31,814 nucleotides of DNA. Source: Clostridiales bacterium. Its GTDB lineage: Bacteria > Bacillota > Clostridia > Oscillospirales > Oscillospiraceae. Within the stretch, counting starts at the first letter, position 1. Every line of letters starts with the position of its first letter. The position numbers and the translations under genes were made by a program. The notes under the pieces are model-generated. The model saw only the letters and a list, made by a program, of their open reading frames with translations. It ran no database searches and had not been told where the DNA came from. Below are positions 15,018 to 22,222 of this stretch, piece after piece. Location: positions 1 through 31,814 of the forward strand of contig SFHI01000033.1 of the NCBI GenBank assembly GCA_004555705.1, given 5' to 3'.

Positions 15018-16580
15018 ATGAAATCAGGCAGTAATATGCTGGCGGAAGGCAAACGGAGCATCCTGCAGATTATTTTTGGCCGAACCATGGTGATCATTGT
15101 GGCGCTGGCACTCCAGTTTCTGCTGCTCTTTGCCCAGCTGTACGCCCTGGTTCAGTACATCCCTTACTTTGTAGGCGGCGTCTATGCCCTGACAGCCGTC
15201 ATGCTCATCTATGTGCTGAACACCAGGGACAACCCCACGGTGAAGCTCTCCTGGTGCATTCTGATCGGCGTGCTGCCTGTACTGGGCGCCATGCTGTATT
15301 TCTTCGTCCGGTTTGAGCTGGGCCACCGGCTGGAAAAGCGGATCATTCAGTCCTCCATGGAGGAAAGTCTTTCCTTTGTCCCGCCCCAGGAGGAAGCTGC
15401 GAACCAGCTGAAAGAAGAGAATAAGAATCTTTACAACCTCTCCCACTTCCTGCTGGAGCACGGGGGCAACGCCATCTGCCGCAACACCAGCGTGGAGTAT
15501 TTCCCCCTGGGCGAGAACAAGTTCGAGGCCATGCTCCGGGAGCTGGAAACGGCGGAAAAGTTTATTTTCCTGGAGTACTTTATCATCGGCAAGGGCTTTA
15601 TGTGGAGCCGGGTTCTGGATGTTCTGACACGGAAAGCCGCCCAGGGTGTGGATGTGCGGGTGATGTACGACGGCACCTGTGCCGTGACCCAACTGCCCTA
15701 CGGCTACCCCAAGCAGCTGGAAAAGTTGGGAATCCATTGCAAGATGTTCTCCCCCCTGCGCCCCTTCGTCTCCACCCACTACAATAACCGGGACCACCGG
15801 AAAATCCTGGTGATCGACGGCCGCACCGCGTTCACCGGCGGCGTGAACATAGCCGACGAGTACATCAATCACACCCACCCCTACGGCCACTGGAAGGACA
15901 CGGCCATCATGGTGAAGGGAGAAGCCGCCCGCAGCTTTACCCTGATGTTCCTGCAGATGTGGAACGCCACCGAGCGCAGCCGGGACTTTGAAAGTGTGCT
16001 TGATAAGATTCCCTCCGAACCCGCGTCCGCCCCCGGGTATGTGATTCCCTATGGGGACTACCCCCTCCGGGACGCCTATGTGGGCAAGATGGTCTACCTG
16101 AATATCCTGAACCAGGCAAAGGATTATGTCTACATCATGACCCCCTACCTGATTCTGGACAATGAGATGATCACCGCTCTGGAGTTTGCCGCCGGCAGGG
16201 GTGTGGATGTGCGGATGATTCTGCCCCGCGCGGCGGATCATATCTATGCCTCCGTCCTGGCCAAGAGCCACTACCAGGAGCTATTCGATGCCGGAGTAAA
16301 GATTTATGAGTACACCCCCGGCTTCATCCATGCCAAGGTATTCCTCAGCGACGACGATACCGCGGTTGTCGGAACTATTAATCTGGACTACCGCAGCCTC
16401 TACCTCCACTACGAGTGCGCCGCACTTCTGTACCAGGTTCCCGCTATCGGGGATATCAAAGCGGATTTCCGGGACACCTTTGAAAAATCCCACCTGATTA
16501 CCCAGGAGGATATCAAGCACCGCTCCTTCCTCACCAAGCTCTTCGGCGTCCTTCTGAAGGTTTTCGCCCCCCTGATGTGA
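15018..16580 (+). CDS. cls: Cardiolipin synthase (phospholipase D superfamily)
   Basis: A 520-residue membrane enzyme that joins two phosphatidylglycerols into cardiolipin. Two or three N-terminal hydrophobic segments (about 22-48, 49-67 and 78-98) anchor it. Two catalytic HKD motifs are intact: H260-x-K262-x4-D267 (DHRKILVIDG) and H438-x-K440-x4-D445 (HAKVFLSDD), each followed by the usual G-G/T-x-N segment (TGGVNIADEY; VGTINLDYRS). Length is typical. ATG at 15018 has a moderate ribosome-binding site (GCGAGGCG). Its nearest good promoter is 345 bp upstream with a repeat element between, so its mRNA leader is probably long and structured. A strong terminator follows. Confidence 0.94.
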   Translation: MKSGSNMLAEGKRSILQIIFGRTMVIIVALALQFLLLFAQLYALVQYIPYFVGGVYALTAVMLIYVLNTRDNPTVKLSWCILIGVLPVLGAMLYFFVRFELGHRLEKRIIQSSMEESLSFVPPQEEAANQLKEENKNLYNLSHFLLEHGGNAICRNTSVEYFPLGENKFEAMLRELETAEKFIFLEYFIIGKGFMWSRVLDVLTRKAAQGVDVRVMYDGTCAVTQLPYGYPKQLEKLGIHCKMFSPLRPFVSTHYNNRDHRKILVIDGRTAFTGGVNIADEYINHTHPYGHWKDTAIMVKGEAARSFTLMFLQMWNATERSRDFESVLDKIPSEPASAPGYVIPYGDYPLRDAYVGKMVYLNILNQAKDYVYIMTPYLILDNEMITALEFAAGRGVDVRMILPRAADHIYASVLAKSHYQELFDAGVKIYEYTPGFIHAKVFLSDDDTAVVGTINLDYRSLYLHYECAALLYQVPAIGDIKADFRDTFEKSHLITQEDIKHRSFLTKLFGVLLKVFAPLM

Positions 16581-16600
16581 TCCCGCCAACATAAAGCACA

Positions 16601-16630
16601 CCCCCACCGCAAGTGCGGTGGGGGTTTCTC
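16601..16630 (+). terminator. Terminator of cls
   Basis: A 10-bp perfect stem CCCCCACCGC-AAGT-GCGGTGGGGG followed by TTTCTC, 20 bases after the cls stop. It lies between convergent genes (cls and recR); the U-run on the opposite strand is weaker. Confidence 0.85.
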
Positions 16631-16657
16631 TATAAACGGGAATGTGAATATCGACTA

Positions 16658-17257
16658 TTACATTTCCTGCCTGCCCTCCAGGGCGCGGGAGAGGGTCACC
16701 TCGTCGGCGTATTCCAGCTGGCTTCCCACGGGAACACCGTAGGCCAGCCGAGTCACCTTTACCTCCATGGGCCTGAGCAGCCGAGAGATGTACATGGCGG
16801 TGGCTTCGCCCTCGGTATCCGGGTTCGTGGCCATGATGACCTCCCGCACATTTCCGGCAGCCACCCGCTTTAAGAGCTCCTTGATCTTGATATCGTCCTG
16901 GGACACATGGTTCAGGGGCGAGATCACCCCATGGAGCACATGGTATACCCCCCGGAACTCCCGGGAACGCTCCAGGGCGATCACATCCCTGGGCTCCGCC
17001 ACCACGCAGATCAGACCCTGATCCCGGGTTTCATCATCACAGATGGGGCAAAGGGGCCGATCCGTCAGGTTCTGGCAGCGCTCACAGGTATGCACCGTCC
17101 GTTTTGCCTCCAGAATTGCCTGGGAAAACGCCTCCGCGTCCTCCAGCGGCAGGCTCAGCACATGGAAGGCAAGCCTCTGGGCGGTTTTCCCCCCAATGCC
17201 GGGGAGCCGGGCAAACTGGTCGGCAAGATTCTGCAGCGCAGCGGGAAAAAACTGCAT
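16658..17257 (-). CDS. recR: Recombination mediator RecR
   Basis: The 199-residue DNA repair protein works with RecF/RecO to load RecA. It shows a helix-hairpin-helix region (LADQFARLPGIGGKTAQRLA, 11-30), a four-cysteine zinc finger (Cys 58, 61, 70, 73), and a Toprim domain from about residue 81 (ICVVAEPRDVIALER), ending in the Walker-like C-terminus. AAGGAGGAG precedes the ATG. It is the last gene of the conserved dnaX-ybaB-recR cluster, with only 9 bp between it and ybaB. Confidence 0.96.
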   Translation of the reverse strand: MQFFPAALQNLADQFARLPGIGGKTAQRLAFHVLSLPLEDAEAFSQAILEAKRTVHTCERCQNLTDRPLCPICDDETRDQGLICVVAEPRDVIALERSREFRGVYHVLHGVISPLNHVSQDDIKIKELLKRVAAGNVREVIMATNPDTEGEATAMYISRLLRPMEVKVTRLAYGVPVGSQLEYADEVTLSRALEGRQEM

Positions 17258-17266
17258 GGCTCCTCC

Positions 17267-17611
17267 TTAGAACAGACCGCCCAGGTTCAGGCCCCCGGTG
17301 AGCCGGGACATATTGTTAGCGGCCTCGGTATCTGCGGTGCGCATGGCCTCGTTGACGGCGGCAATCACCATGTCCTGGAGCATTTCCACATCCTCGGGGT
17401 CCACGGCCTCGGGATTGATATTAAGCTCCACCAGCTCATGCTTGCCGTTTACCGTGGCGCTGACCATGCCGCCGCCTGCCTTGGCGGTGAAGGTCTTGCT
17501 CTCCTGCTCCTGCTGCATCCGGAGCATCTCCTGCTGCATCTTCTGGGCCTGCTTCATCATCGCAGCCTGATTCATTCCGCCGGGCATTCCCCGGAATCCG
17601 CCTTTTGCCAT
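17267..17611 (-). CDS. ybaB: YbaB/EbfC family nucleoid-associated protein
   Basis: A 114-residue small DNA-binding protein of the YbaB/EbfC family, which binds DNA as a dimer. The N-terminal Met/Gln-rich helix (MMKQAQKMQQEMLRMQQEQE) followed by the beta core with GGGMVSATVNGKHELVELNI and a C-terminal helix of the DMVIAAVNEAM type are the family pattern. A glycine/methionine-rich start (KGGFRGMPGGMNQ) replaces the shorter N-terminus of many relatives. AGAGGAG precedes the ATG. It sits between dnaX and recR as in most bacteria. Confidence 0.93.
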   Translation of the reverse strand: MAKGGFRGMPGGMNQAAMMKQAQKMQQEMLRMQQEQESKTFTAKAGGGMVSATVNGKHELVELNINPEAVDPEDVEMLQDMVIAAVNEAMRTADTEAANNMSRLTGGLNLGGLF

Positions 17612-17630
17612 AATACATTCTCCTCTTAGC

Positions 17631-18899
17631 TTAATAATTCTTGATTTTTACAACATCCGAATGCTCCCTGCCGAAGGCCAGGAGCTGCTCCATCCTGGGG
17701 TTACTCCGAGGCTTGGCGGTGAGGTCCACCACCACCGCCCGAATGGGGCGTCCCAGCTGTGCCCCGGCCTTCCAGGACACCACCTCCAGGATTTCCGGCT
17801 TGTCAATGGTCTGTGCGGTGAAGGCATTGCTGCACCGAAGCTCCAGCCGGTCCCCCACCAGCACACCCTGCAGCGGGGAATTGGGACTTGCCGCGAAGAA
17901 ACCGGAGGCAGGGGGCTTCAGCTCTCTTCTGGCTGCGGCGGCCAGCTCCGTCCAGAAGCCCGGCGGCACGTCGTTTCCGGGAGGAGGCGCTTCCTCCTCC
18001 ACGGGCGGTTCCTCCTCCGGCGCGGGAGGAGCAGCTTCCTCCCCACGCTCCTTCCCGGGAAGGGGCCTTGCGGGAATCGCTCCCGTCCTGATCATCTCCT
18101 CCAGCCGGGTGAGGCGGGCGTTCAGGGATTTCTCGTCCAGGCTCAGTTCCGGGCGGCACATCTCCACAATGCACAGCTCCGCGTCCATCCGTCTGCTGTC
18201 GCTGCGGGTAAAGCCCGCCATGGTGTTCTGGAGCAGATTCATCATCCGCACCAGTTCTCCGCTGCCCAGCCGTTTCGAAAGCGCCTGCACCTCCTGATCC
18301 TCCGCCACCCCCGAGAGCATACTGATCCCGGCTCCCGGAGCGGTTTTGATCACCAGCAGGTCCCGGACCAGGCACGCCAGCTCGTCCAGCAGTGCCCCCA
18401 GGTCCTTCCCCTCGGCATAGAGATTGCCAAAGAGCGTCAGGGCACTGGCGGTGTCATGGTCCGCGATATAACCCATCATCTCGCCGCACCGCCGTTCCCC
18501 GGCAATTCCCAGGCAGGCATACACCCGCTCGGCGGTGAGTTCCCCCACCGTGGCCGAGGCGCACTGGTCTAGCAAGCTCAGGCCGTCCCGCATACCGCCG
18601 TCGGCCAGTCTGGCAAGCACCCGGGCAGCGGAATCGTCCAAATCAATATTCTCCTGATAGGCCACATACTGGAGCCTGGCCGCGATATCCTCCTGACTGA
18701 TGCGGCGGAAGGAAAACCGCTGGCACCGGGACAGGATGGTGGCGGGAACCTTGTGCAGCTCCGTGGTAGCCAGAATAAACAGCAGATGCTCCGGCGGCTC
18801 CTCAATGATCTTCAGCAGCGCGTTGAAGGCCGAGAGGGACAGCATATGCACCTCGTCAATGATGTACACCCGCATTCTCACCTGGGAGGGAGTGTACAC
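17631..18899 (-). CDS. dnaX: DNA polymerase III gamma/tau, 3' part of broken dnaX
   Basis: This frame encodes the clamp-loader ATPase from just after the zinc module to the C-terminus. Visible are TPSQVRMRVYIIDEVHML (Walker B), ILATTELHK (sensor 1), LSRCQRFSF, and ADGGMRDGLSLLDQ (sensor 2 region), then a Pro/Glu-rich linker and a tau-type C-terminal domain. In frame, the homology continues upstream to about 18929 (FNVRDLRDDAVY), where it meets the N-terminal part in a different frame. GTG at 18899 is only the first possible start codon and is probably not a true start. Compared with B. subtilis DnaX, about 28 codons between NPC and VRDLRD are missing, including the CxxC of the zinc finger. 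As given, no intact DnaX can be made; an assembly error is as likely as a real mutation. Confidence 0.88.
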   Translation of the reverse strand: MYTPSQVRMRVYIIDEVHMLSLSAFNALLKIIEEPPEHLLFILATTELHKVPATILSRCQRFSFRRISQEDIAARLQYVAYQENIDLDDSAARVLARLADGGMRDGLSLLDQCASATVGELTAERVYACLGIAGERRCGEMMGYIADHDTASALTLFGNLYAEGKDLGALLDELACLVRDLLVIKTAPGAGISMLSGVAEDQEVQALSKRLGSGELVRMMNLLQNTMAGFTRSDSRRMDAELCIVEMCRPELSLDEKSLNARLTRLEEMIRTGAIPARPLPGKERGEEAAPPAPEEEPPVEEEAPPPGNDVPPGFWTELAAAARRELKPPASGFFAASPNSPLQGVLVGDRLELRCSNAFTAQTIDKPEILEVVSWKAGAQLGRPIRAVVVDLTAKPRSNPRMEQLLAFGREHSDVVKIKNY

Positions 18900-19153
18900 C
18901 GCGTCATCCCGCAGGTCCCGGACGTTGAATTGCAGGGATTGCCGTTATCCGGATGGAGGCAGTTCACGGCCTTGGCCAAAATCTTGGCGCAGCTGGTTTT
19001 TCCCGTGCCTCTGGAGCCGGTAAAAAGATACGCGTGGCTCAGCTTCCCGGTTTGAATCTGGTGCTTGAGGGTCTGGGTCACCGCCATCTGTCCCGAAACA
19101 TCGTCAAATGTCTGGGGCCTGTATTTTCGGTACAGGGCCTGATAAGCGGACAT
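18878..19153 (-). CDS. dnaX: DNA polymerase III gamma/tau, 5' part of broken dnaX
   Basis: The first 74 codons are normal DnaX: YQALYRKYRPQTFDDVSGQ, Walker A GSRGTGKTS (46-54), and AKAVNC...NPC, the start of the zinc-binding module. After Cys74 (codon 18932-18934) the frame runs into unrelated residues and stops at 18878, while true DnaX sequence resumes in another frame 5 nt later. ATG at 19153 has AAGGAGG at 9 nt. The SRP RNA lies directly upstream, the same order as scr-dnaX-ybaB-recR in Bacillus. The zinc ligands after Cys74 are lost. Confidence 0.85.
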   Translation of the reverse strand: MSAYQALYRKYRPQTFDDVSGQMAVTQTLKHQIQTGKLSHAYLFTGSRGTGKTSCAKILAKAVNCLHPDNGNPCNSTSGTCGMTRCTLPPR

Positions 19154-19193
19154 AGGGAACGCCTCCTTCCTGAAAAATTACCAACGGATAATC

Positions 19194-19501
19194 CGACCGG
19201 CTCATAACAAGATCGCACACCCACATTTGAGCAAGCCAAATACCCGGGCCCCGCGCAGCCGGCTCAAAATCGGCATCCCTGCGGCACACGAGAAGATCCG
19301 CTTAATGCTGCTTGGTTCCCCACCTGACATGGTTCACGGGATCTCGTTGCGCAAGACCGATTTCTCAACACCACTTACGCGGGCCGGACGGCATTTGAAC
19401 TTACCCGGGTGTGGGGATTCATCCCTGCTGTAGCGGATTGCAGGTACAGGGCACCGCTAACTCCCCGACTAGTGCGACCTTGTTATAAGCCGGTCGTGCC
19501 T
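19194..19501 (-). ncRNA. ffs: Signal recognition particle RNA, large type
   Basis: The minus strand shows the conserved features of the Bacillus/Clostridium large SRP RNA. The 5' segment GCGGTGCCCTGTACCTGCAA is the Alu-domain region. The S-domain apex GTCAGGTGGGGAACCAAGCA carries a GGAA tetraloop with the closing stem TGG/CCA (the usual form is TCC/GGA) and the invariant CAGG / AGCAG internal loop. The ends pair over more than 20 bp (ACCGGCTTATAACAAGG with the segment at 19194-19216). A U-run (TTTTTC) at 19170-19175 marks the 3' end. The RNA forms the SRP with Ffh. It starts about 30 nt after the acpP stop; a weak promoter (TATAAC at 19509-19514, poor -35) overlaps the end of acpP, so co-transcription with acpP is possible. 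Confidence 0.93.
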
Positions 19502-19529
19502 AAACAAGGTTATAAAGTTGTAGTAAAGC

Positions 19530-19751
19530 TTAGTTCAGCTTGGATTCAATGAAATCCGCCAGCTCCTGGAAGGTGGTGATCTTCTGATCCTCCATATCCA
19601 GCTCCACGCCCAGCTCGGTCTCCAGGTCCATGATCATCTCCACGATGTCCAGGGAGTCAATGCCCAGGCTCTCGAAGGTGCTGTCCGGAGTAATCTCGGA
19701 AGCGTCCAGCTCCAGCTGCTTCGCAGCGTAATTCACCAGTTTCTCGTACAT
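19530..19751 (-). CDS. acpP: Acyl carrier protein
   Basis: A 73-residue acidic carrier protein of fatty acid synthesis. The phosphopantetheine attachment serine is Ser33 in GIDSLDIVEM, and length and charge pattern fit AcpP. ATG is preceded by GGGGGGA at 9 nt and by a strong promoter. It lies apart from other fab genes here, next to the SRP RNA and dnaX. It may therefore be the main AcpP or a second copy; the window cannot decide. Confidence 0.95.
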   Translation of the reverse strand: MYEKLVNYAAKQLELDASEITPDSTFESLGIDSLDIVEMIMDLETELGVELDMEDQKITTFQELADFIESKLN

Positions 19752-19796
19752 AAGATCAGTCCCCCCAAAAATATCTCTTTGGTGCTATCCGAAAGT

Positions 19797-19825
19797 ATTT
19801 TAGTACAGGATACTCATTTTGTCAA
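19797..19825 (-). promoter_or_regulatory. Sigma-A promoter of acpP
   Basis: TTGACA (19820-19825), 17-bp spacer, TAAAAT (19797-19802). The -35 hexamer contains the TGA stop codon of the upstream flavoprotein gene. Confidence 0.85.
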
Positions 19826-21051
19826 TGCCTGATTTGTGAGGCGGCCATACCGGCGGCATAAGCCGTCGCCCAGGCTATCTGGAGGTTGAACCCTCCCGTG
19901 TAGGCGTCGCAGTCGATGATCTCCCCGGCGAAGTACAGACCCTTCAGGATTTTGGACTCCATGGTCTTGGGATCAATTTCCGAAACCCGGATGCCTCCGG
20001 AGGTAATAATCGCCTCGCTGACCGGGCGCTTCCCCCGGATTTTCACCGGGAACGCCTTCAGGAGCTTCACCAGCTCCCGGCGCTTCTCCTTCGTCAGGGA
20101 ATTAGCCTGGAGCAGCGGATCAATTCCCAGGGCGTCCAGCACCACCGGAATCATGGAACGGGGCAGCAGGTCCGTCAGTGCGTTTTCCATGGAGCGGTTG
20201 CGGTACTGCTCCAGGTCCCGTAGAATCCTCCCGTCCAGCTTACTTTCCTCCAGGGCGGGCTTCAGGTCAATCAGCAGGGAGCAGCCCTCCCCCTTCAGGT
20301 GACAGCTGGCGGAAAGAACCGTGGGGCCGGAAACACCGAAATGGGTGAAGAGGAGCTCTCCAAAGTCTTTGTACAGGAGCTTTCCGCCCGAACTGACCAG
20401 ACGAACCCCCACATTCCGCAGGGAAAGGCCCTGCATTCTGGCGCAGGCATCCCCCTCCGCCTCCAGGGGCACCAGGCTTCCCTCCCGGGGGGTGACCGTG
20501 TGTCCCAGCTTTTCCGCCATGGTATAGCCGTCCCCGGTGGAGCCGGTGGCGGGATAGGATACCCCTCCGGTGGCGAGGATCACCCAGCCTCCGCTGTAAA
20601 CCTCTTTCCCGGCCCGAACCCCAGCGGCAGAAGTGTCCTTTGTCAGAATCTCCGTCACCGCCCCGGTCCGAACCGTTACCCGGAGCCGCTCCAGCTCCCG
20701 CCACAGGGCGTCCAGCACCGACTGGGACCTGTCCGTTGTGGGGAACACCCGGCTGCCCCGCTCGGTTTTCAGCTCACAGCCCAGCTCCCGGAAGAATTCC
20801 ATGGTTTTCTCCGGAGGAAAGGCGGCCATGGCGCTGTAGAGGAACCGGCCGTTTCTGGGAACGTTCTGCAGCACCTCCTGGGCGGTGCAGTCGTTGGTCA
20901 CATTGCAGCGCCCTTTTCCGGTAATGAGCAGCTTTTTCCCCAGCCGGTCATTCTTTTCCAGCAGCAGGACCCGCTCCCCCCGCCGGGCGGCGGTGATGGC
21001 CGCGAACATCCCGGCGGGGCCGCCGCCTACTACGATCCCGTCATATATCAT
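19822..21051 (-). CDS. NAD(P)/FAD-dependent oxidoreductase, HI0933/BaiN family
   Basis: A 409-residue flavoprotein. The FAD-binding dinucleotide fold is at the N-terminus (VVGGGPAGMFAAITAARRGERVLLLEKN), followed by the family signature KKLLITGKGRCNVTND, a second nucleotide motif (VILATGGVSYPATGSTGDGY) and the C-terminal FAD site (LYFAGEIIDCDAYTGGFNLQIAWATAYAAG). The family includes BaiN, linked to bile-acid dehydroxylation, and many uncharacterised members, so the substrate is not known here. It overlaps the upstream RpiR-type regulator by 4 bp (ATGA) and is probably translated from that transcript. Confidence 0.92.
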   Translation of the reverse strand: MIYDGIVVGGGPAGMFAAITAARRGERVLLLEKNDRLGKKLLITGKGRCNVTNDCTAQEVLQNVPRNGRFLYSAMAAFPPEKTMEFFRELGCELKTERGSRVFPTTDRSQSVLDALWRELERLRVTVRTGAVTEILTKDTSAAGVRAGKEVYSGGWVILATGGVSYPATGSTGDGYTMAEKLGHTVTPREGSLVPLEAEGDACARMQGLSLRNVGVRLVSSGGKLLYKDFGELLFTHFGVSGPTVLSASCHLKGEGCSLLIDLKPALEESKLDGRILRDLEQYRNRSMENALTDLLPRSMIPVVLDALGIDPLLQANSLTKEKRRELVKLLKAFPVKIRGKRPVSEAIITSGGIRVSEIDPKTMESKILKGLYFAGEIIDCDAYTGGFNLQIAWATAYAAGMAASQIRH

Positions 21052-21917
21052 ACCCCGTCTACCTGCTTTTCATAAACGTGGTATTCCTCCCAGATACGCT
21101 CCAGGTTCTCGAAGGTACGGGAAAGCTCCTTCTCACGCCTGGCGGCGATGGCCACGATCAGGGCGTTGACGATGCTCAGGGGCGCCACCAGGCTGTCCAC
21201 CAGGCTCACCATATCGCTCTTGGCTACCAGCACATGGTCGCAGCATTGGCCCAGCGGGGACAGGGTGCTGTCCGTAAAGCCGATCACCGTGGCCCCGGCG
21301 GAGCGGCAGTAGGTAGCGGCCTTTGTGGTGGAGGCGGAGTAACGGGGGAAGCTGAACGCAATCACCACGTCCTCGCTGTTCACGCCCACGATCTTCTCAA
21401 ACATCTCCCCGGTGCTGTAACCGGTCACCACATGGACATTGTTGAACATATAGTTAAGGTAGTGGCCCAGGAACGTGGCCAGAGGCGCCACGGACCGGAC
21501 ACCCAGAATGTAGATTCGCTTGGCCTTCAGAATGGAGTTCACGGCGGCGGAGAATTCCTCCCGATCCACAGTCTCTTCGGTCTGCCGGAGCTTTTCGATA
21601 TCGGAATGGATGACCATGGAAATCACATCCTGGTCCCCCAGCCGGTCATTGGCCACCTCGATGCGCTGCACCGAGGTCAGGCGGTTGAGCACCATTTCCT
21701 GCATGGCCTTCTGCATACTGGGATAGCCGTCAAAGCCCAAATCCACCGCGAAGCGCACCACCGTGGATTCCGAAACCCCCACGTTCTTTCCCAACCGGTT
21801 TGCGGTCATAAACGCCGCCTTGTCATAGGACTCCATGATATACCGGGCAATTTTCTTCTGCCCCTTGGAAAATTCAGGCGCCTTCTCCTGCAGCAGCGCC
21901 ATAATATCGCTCTTCAT
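21048..21917 (-). CDS. MurR/RpiR family transcriptional regulator
   Basis: A 289-residue regulator with an N-terminal helix-turn-helix (residues about 1-77; FMTANRLGKNVGVSESTVVRFAVDLGFDGYPSMQKAM) and a C-terminal SIS sugar-phosphate isomerase domain (about 125-260; YILGVRSVAPLATFLGHYL and VIAFSFPRYSASTTKAATYCRSAGATVIGFTD). The family senses phosphosugars. ATG at 21917 is chosen since GGGAGGAG lies just before it; a 19-codon upstream extension lacks similarity. The only partner in the operon is the HI0933-type flavoprotein, so its target is unclear. Confidence 0.92.
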   Translation of the reverse strand: MKSDIMALLQEKAPEFSKGQKKIARYIMESYDKAAFMTANRLGKNVGVSESTVVRFAVDLGFDGYPSMQKAMQEMVLNRLTSVQRIEVANDRLGDQDVISMVIHSDIEKLRQTEETVDREEFSAAVNSILKAKRIYILGVRSVAPLATFLGHYLNYMFNNVHVVTGYSTGEMFEKIVGVNSEDVVIAFSFPRYSASTTKAATYCRSAGATVIGFTDSTLSPLGQCCDHVLVAKSDMVSLVDSLVAPLSIVNALIVAIAARREKELSRTFENLERIWEEYHVYEKQVDGV

Positions 21918-21952
21918 ATGCTCCTCCCGAGGGCGGTGGTTCCGCCGCGTAT

Positions 21953-21981
21953 ATACTAGCAAACCCCGCCCCATTTTGCAA
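21953..21981 (-). promoter_or_regulatory. Sigma-A promoter of the RpiR operon
   Basis: TTGCAA (21976-21981), 17-bp spacer, TAGTAT (21953-21958), 36 nt before the ATG at 21917. Confidence 0.65.
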
Positions 21982-22037
21982 GAACAAAAGCCGCTTCATG
22001 CAAAAATATGTGGTTATCCTATCAAATCAGCTATAAG

Positions 22038-22211
22038 ATAAATTGTTGTTTACGCGTGCGCACCCAAAAAACGCTGTCATTGCGAGCCAGTGCGCACACT
22101 GGCGTGGCAATCCCCCGGATATTCCGAGAAGTCCAATGGGGGATTGCCACACCAGGCTGCGGCCTGGTTCGCAATGACAGTTCTTTTTTAGTGCGCTAAA
22201 CAACAATTTAT
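22038..22211. repeat. Cloverleaf inverted-repeat element with family A ends
   Basis: The outer ends ATAAATTGTTGTTTA (22038-22052) and TAAACAACAATTTAT (22197-22211) are a perfect 15-bp inverted repeat and match the ends of the repeats at 13514 and 30097. The interior is different: an outer stem CTGTCATTGCGA / TCGCAATGACAG (22074-22085 / 22169-22180) encloses three hairpin arms (22086-22103, 22104-22150, 22151-22168) that abut with no unpaired base at the junction. U-runs follow the outer stem on both strands (TTCTTTTTT on plus, CGTTTTTT on minus). It starts 11 bp after the rluB stop, so it may also act as the terminator of that operon. Confidence 0.88.
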
Positions 22212-22222
22212 ATGTATATTCC

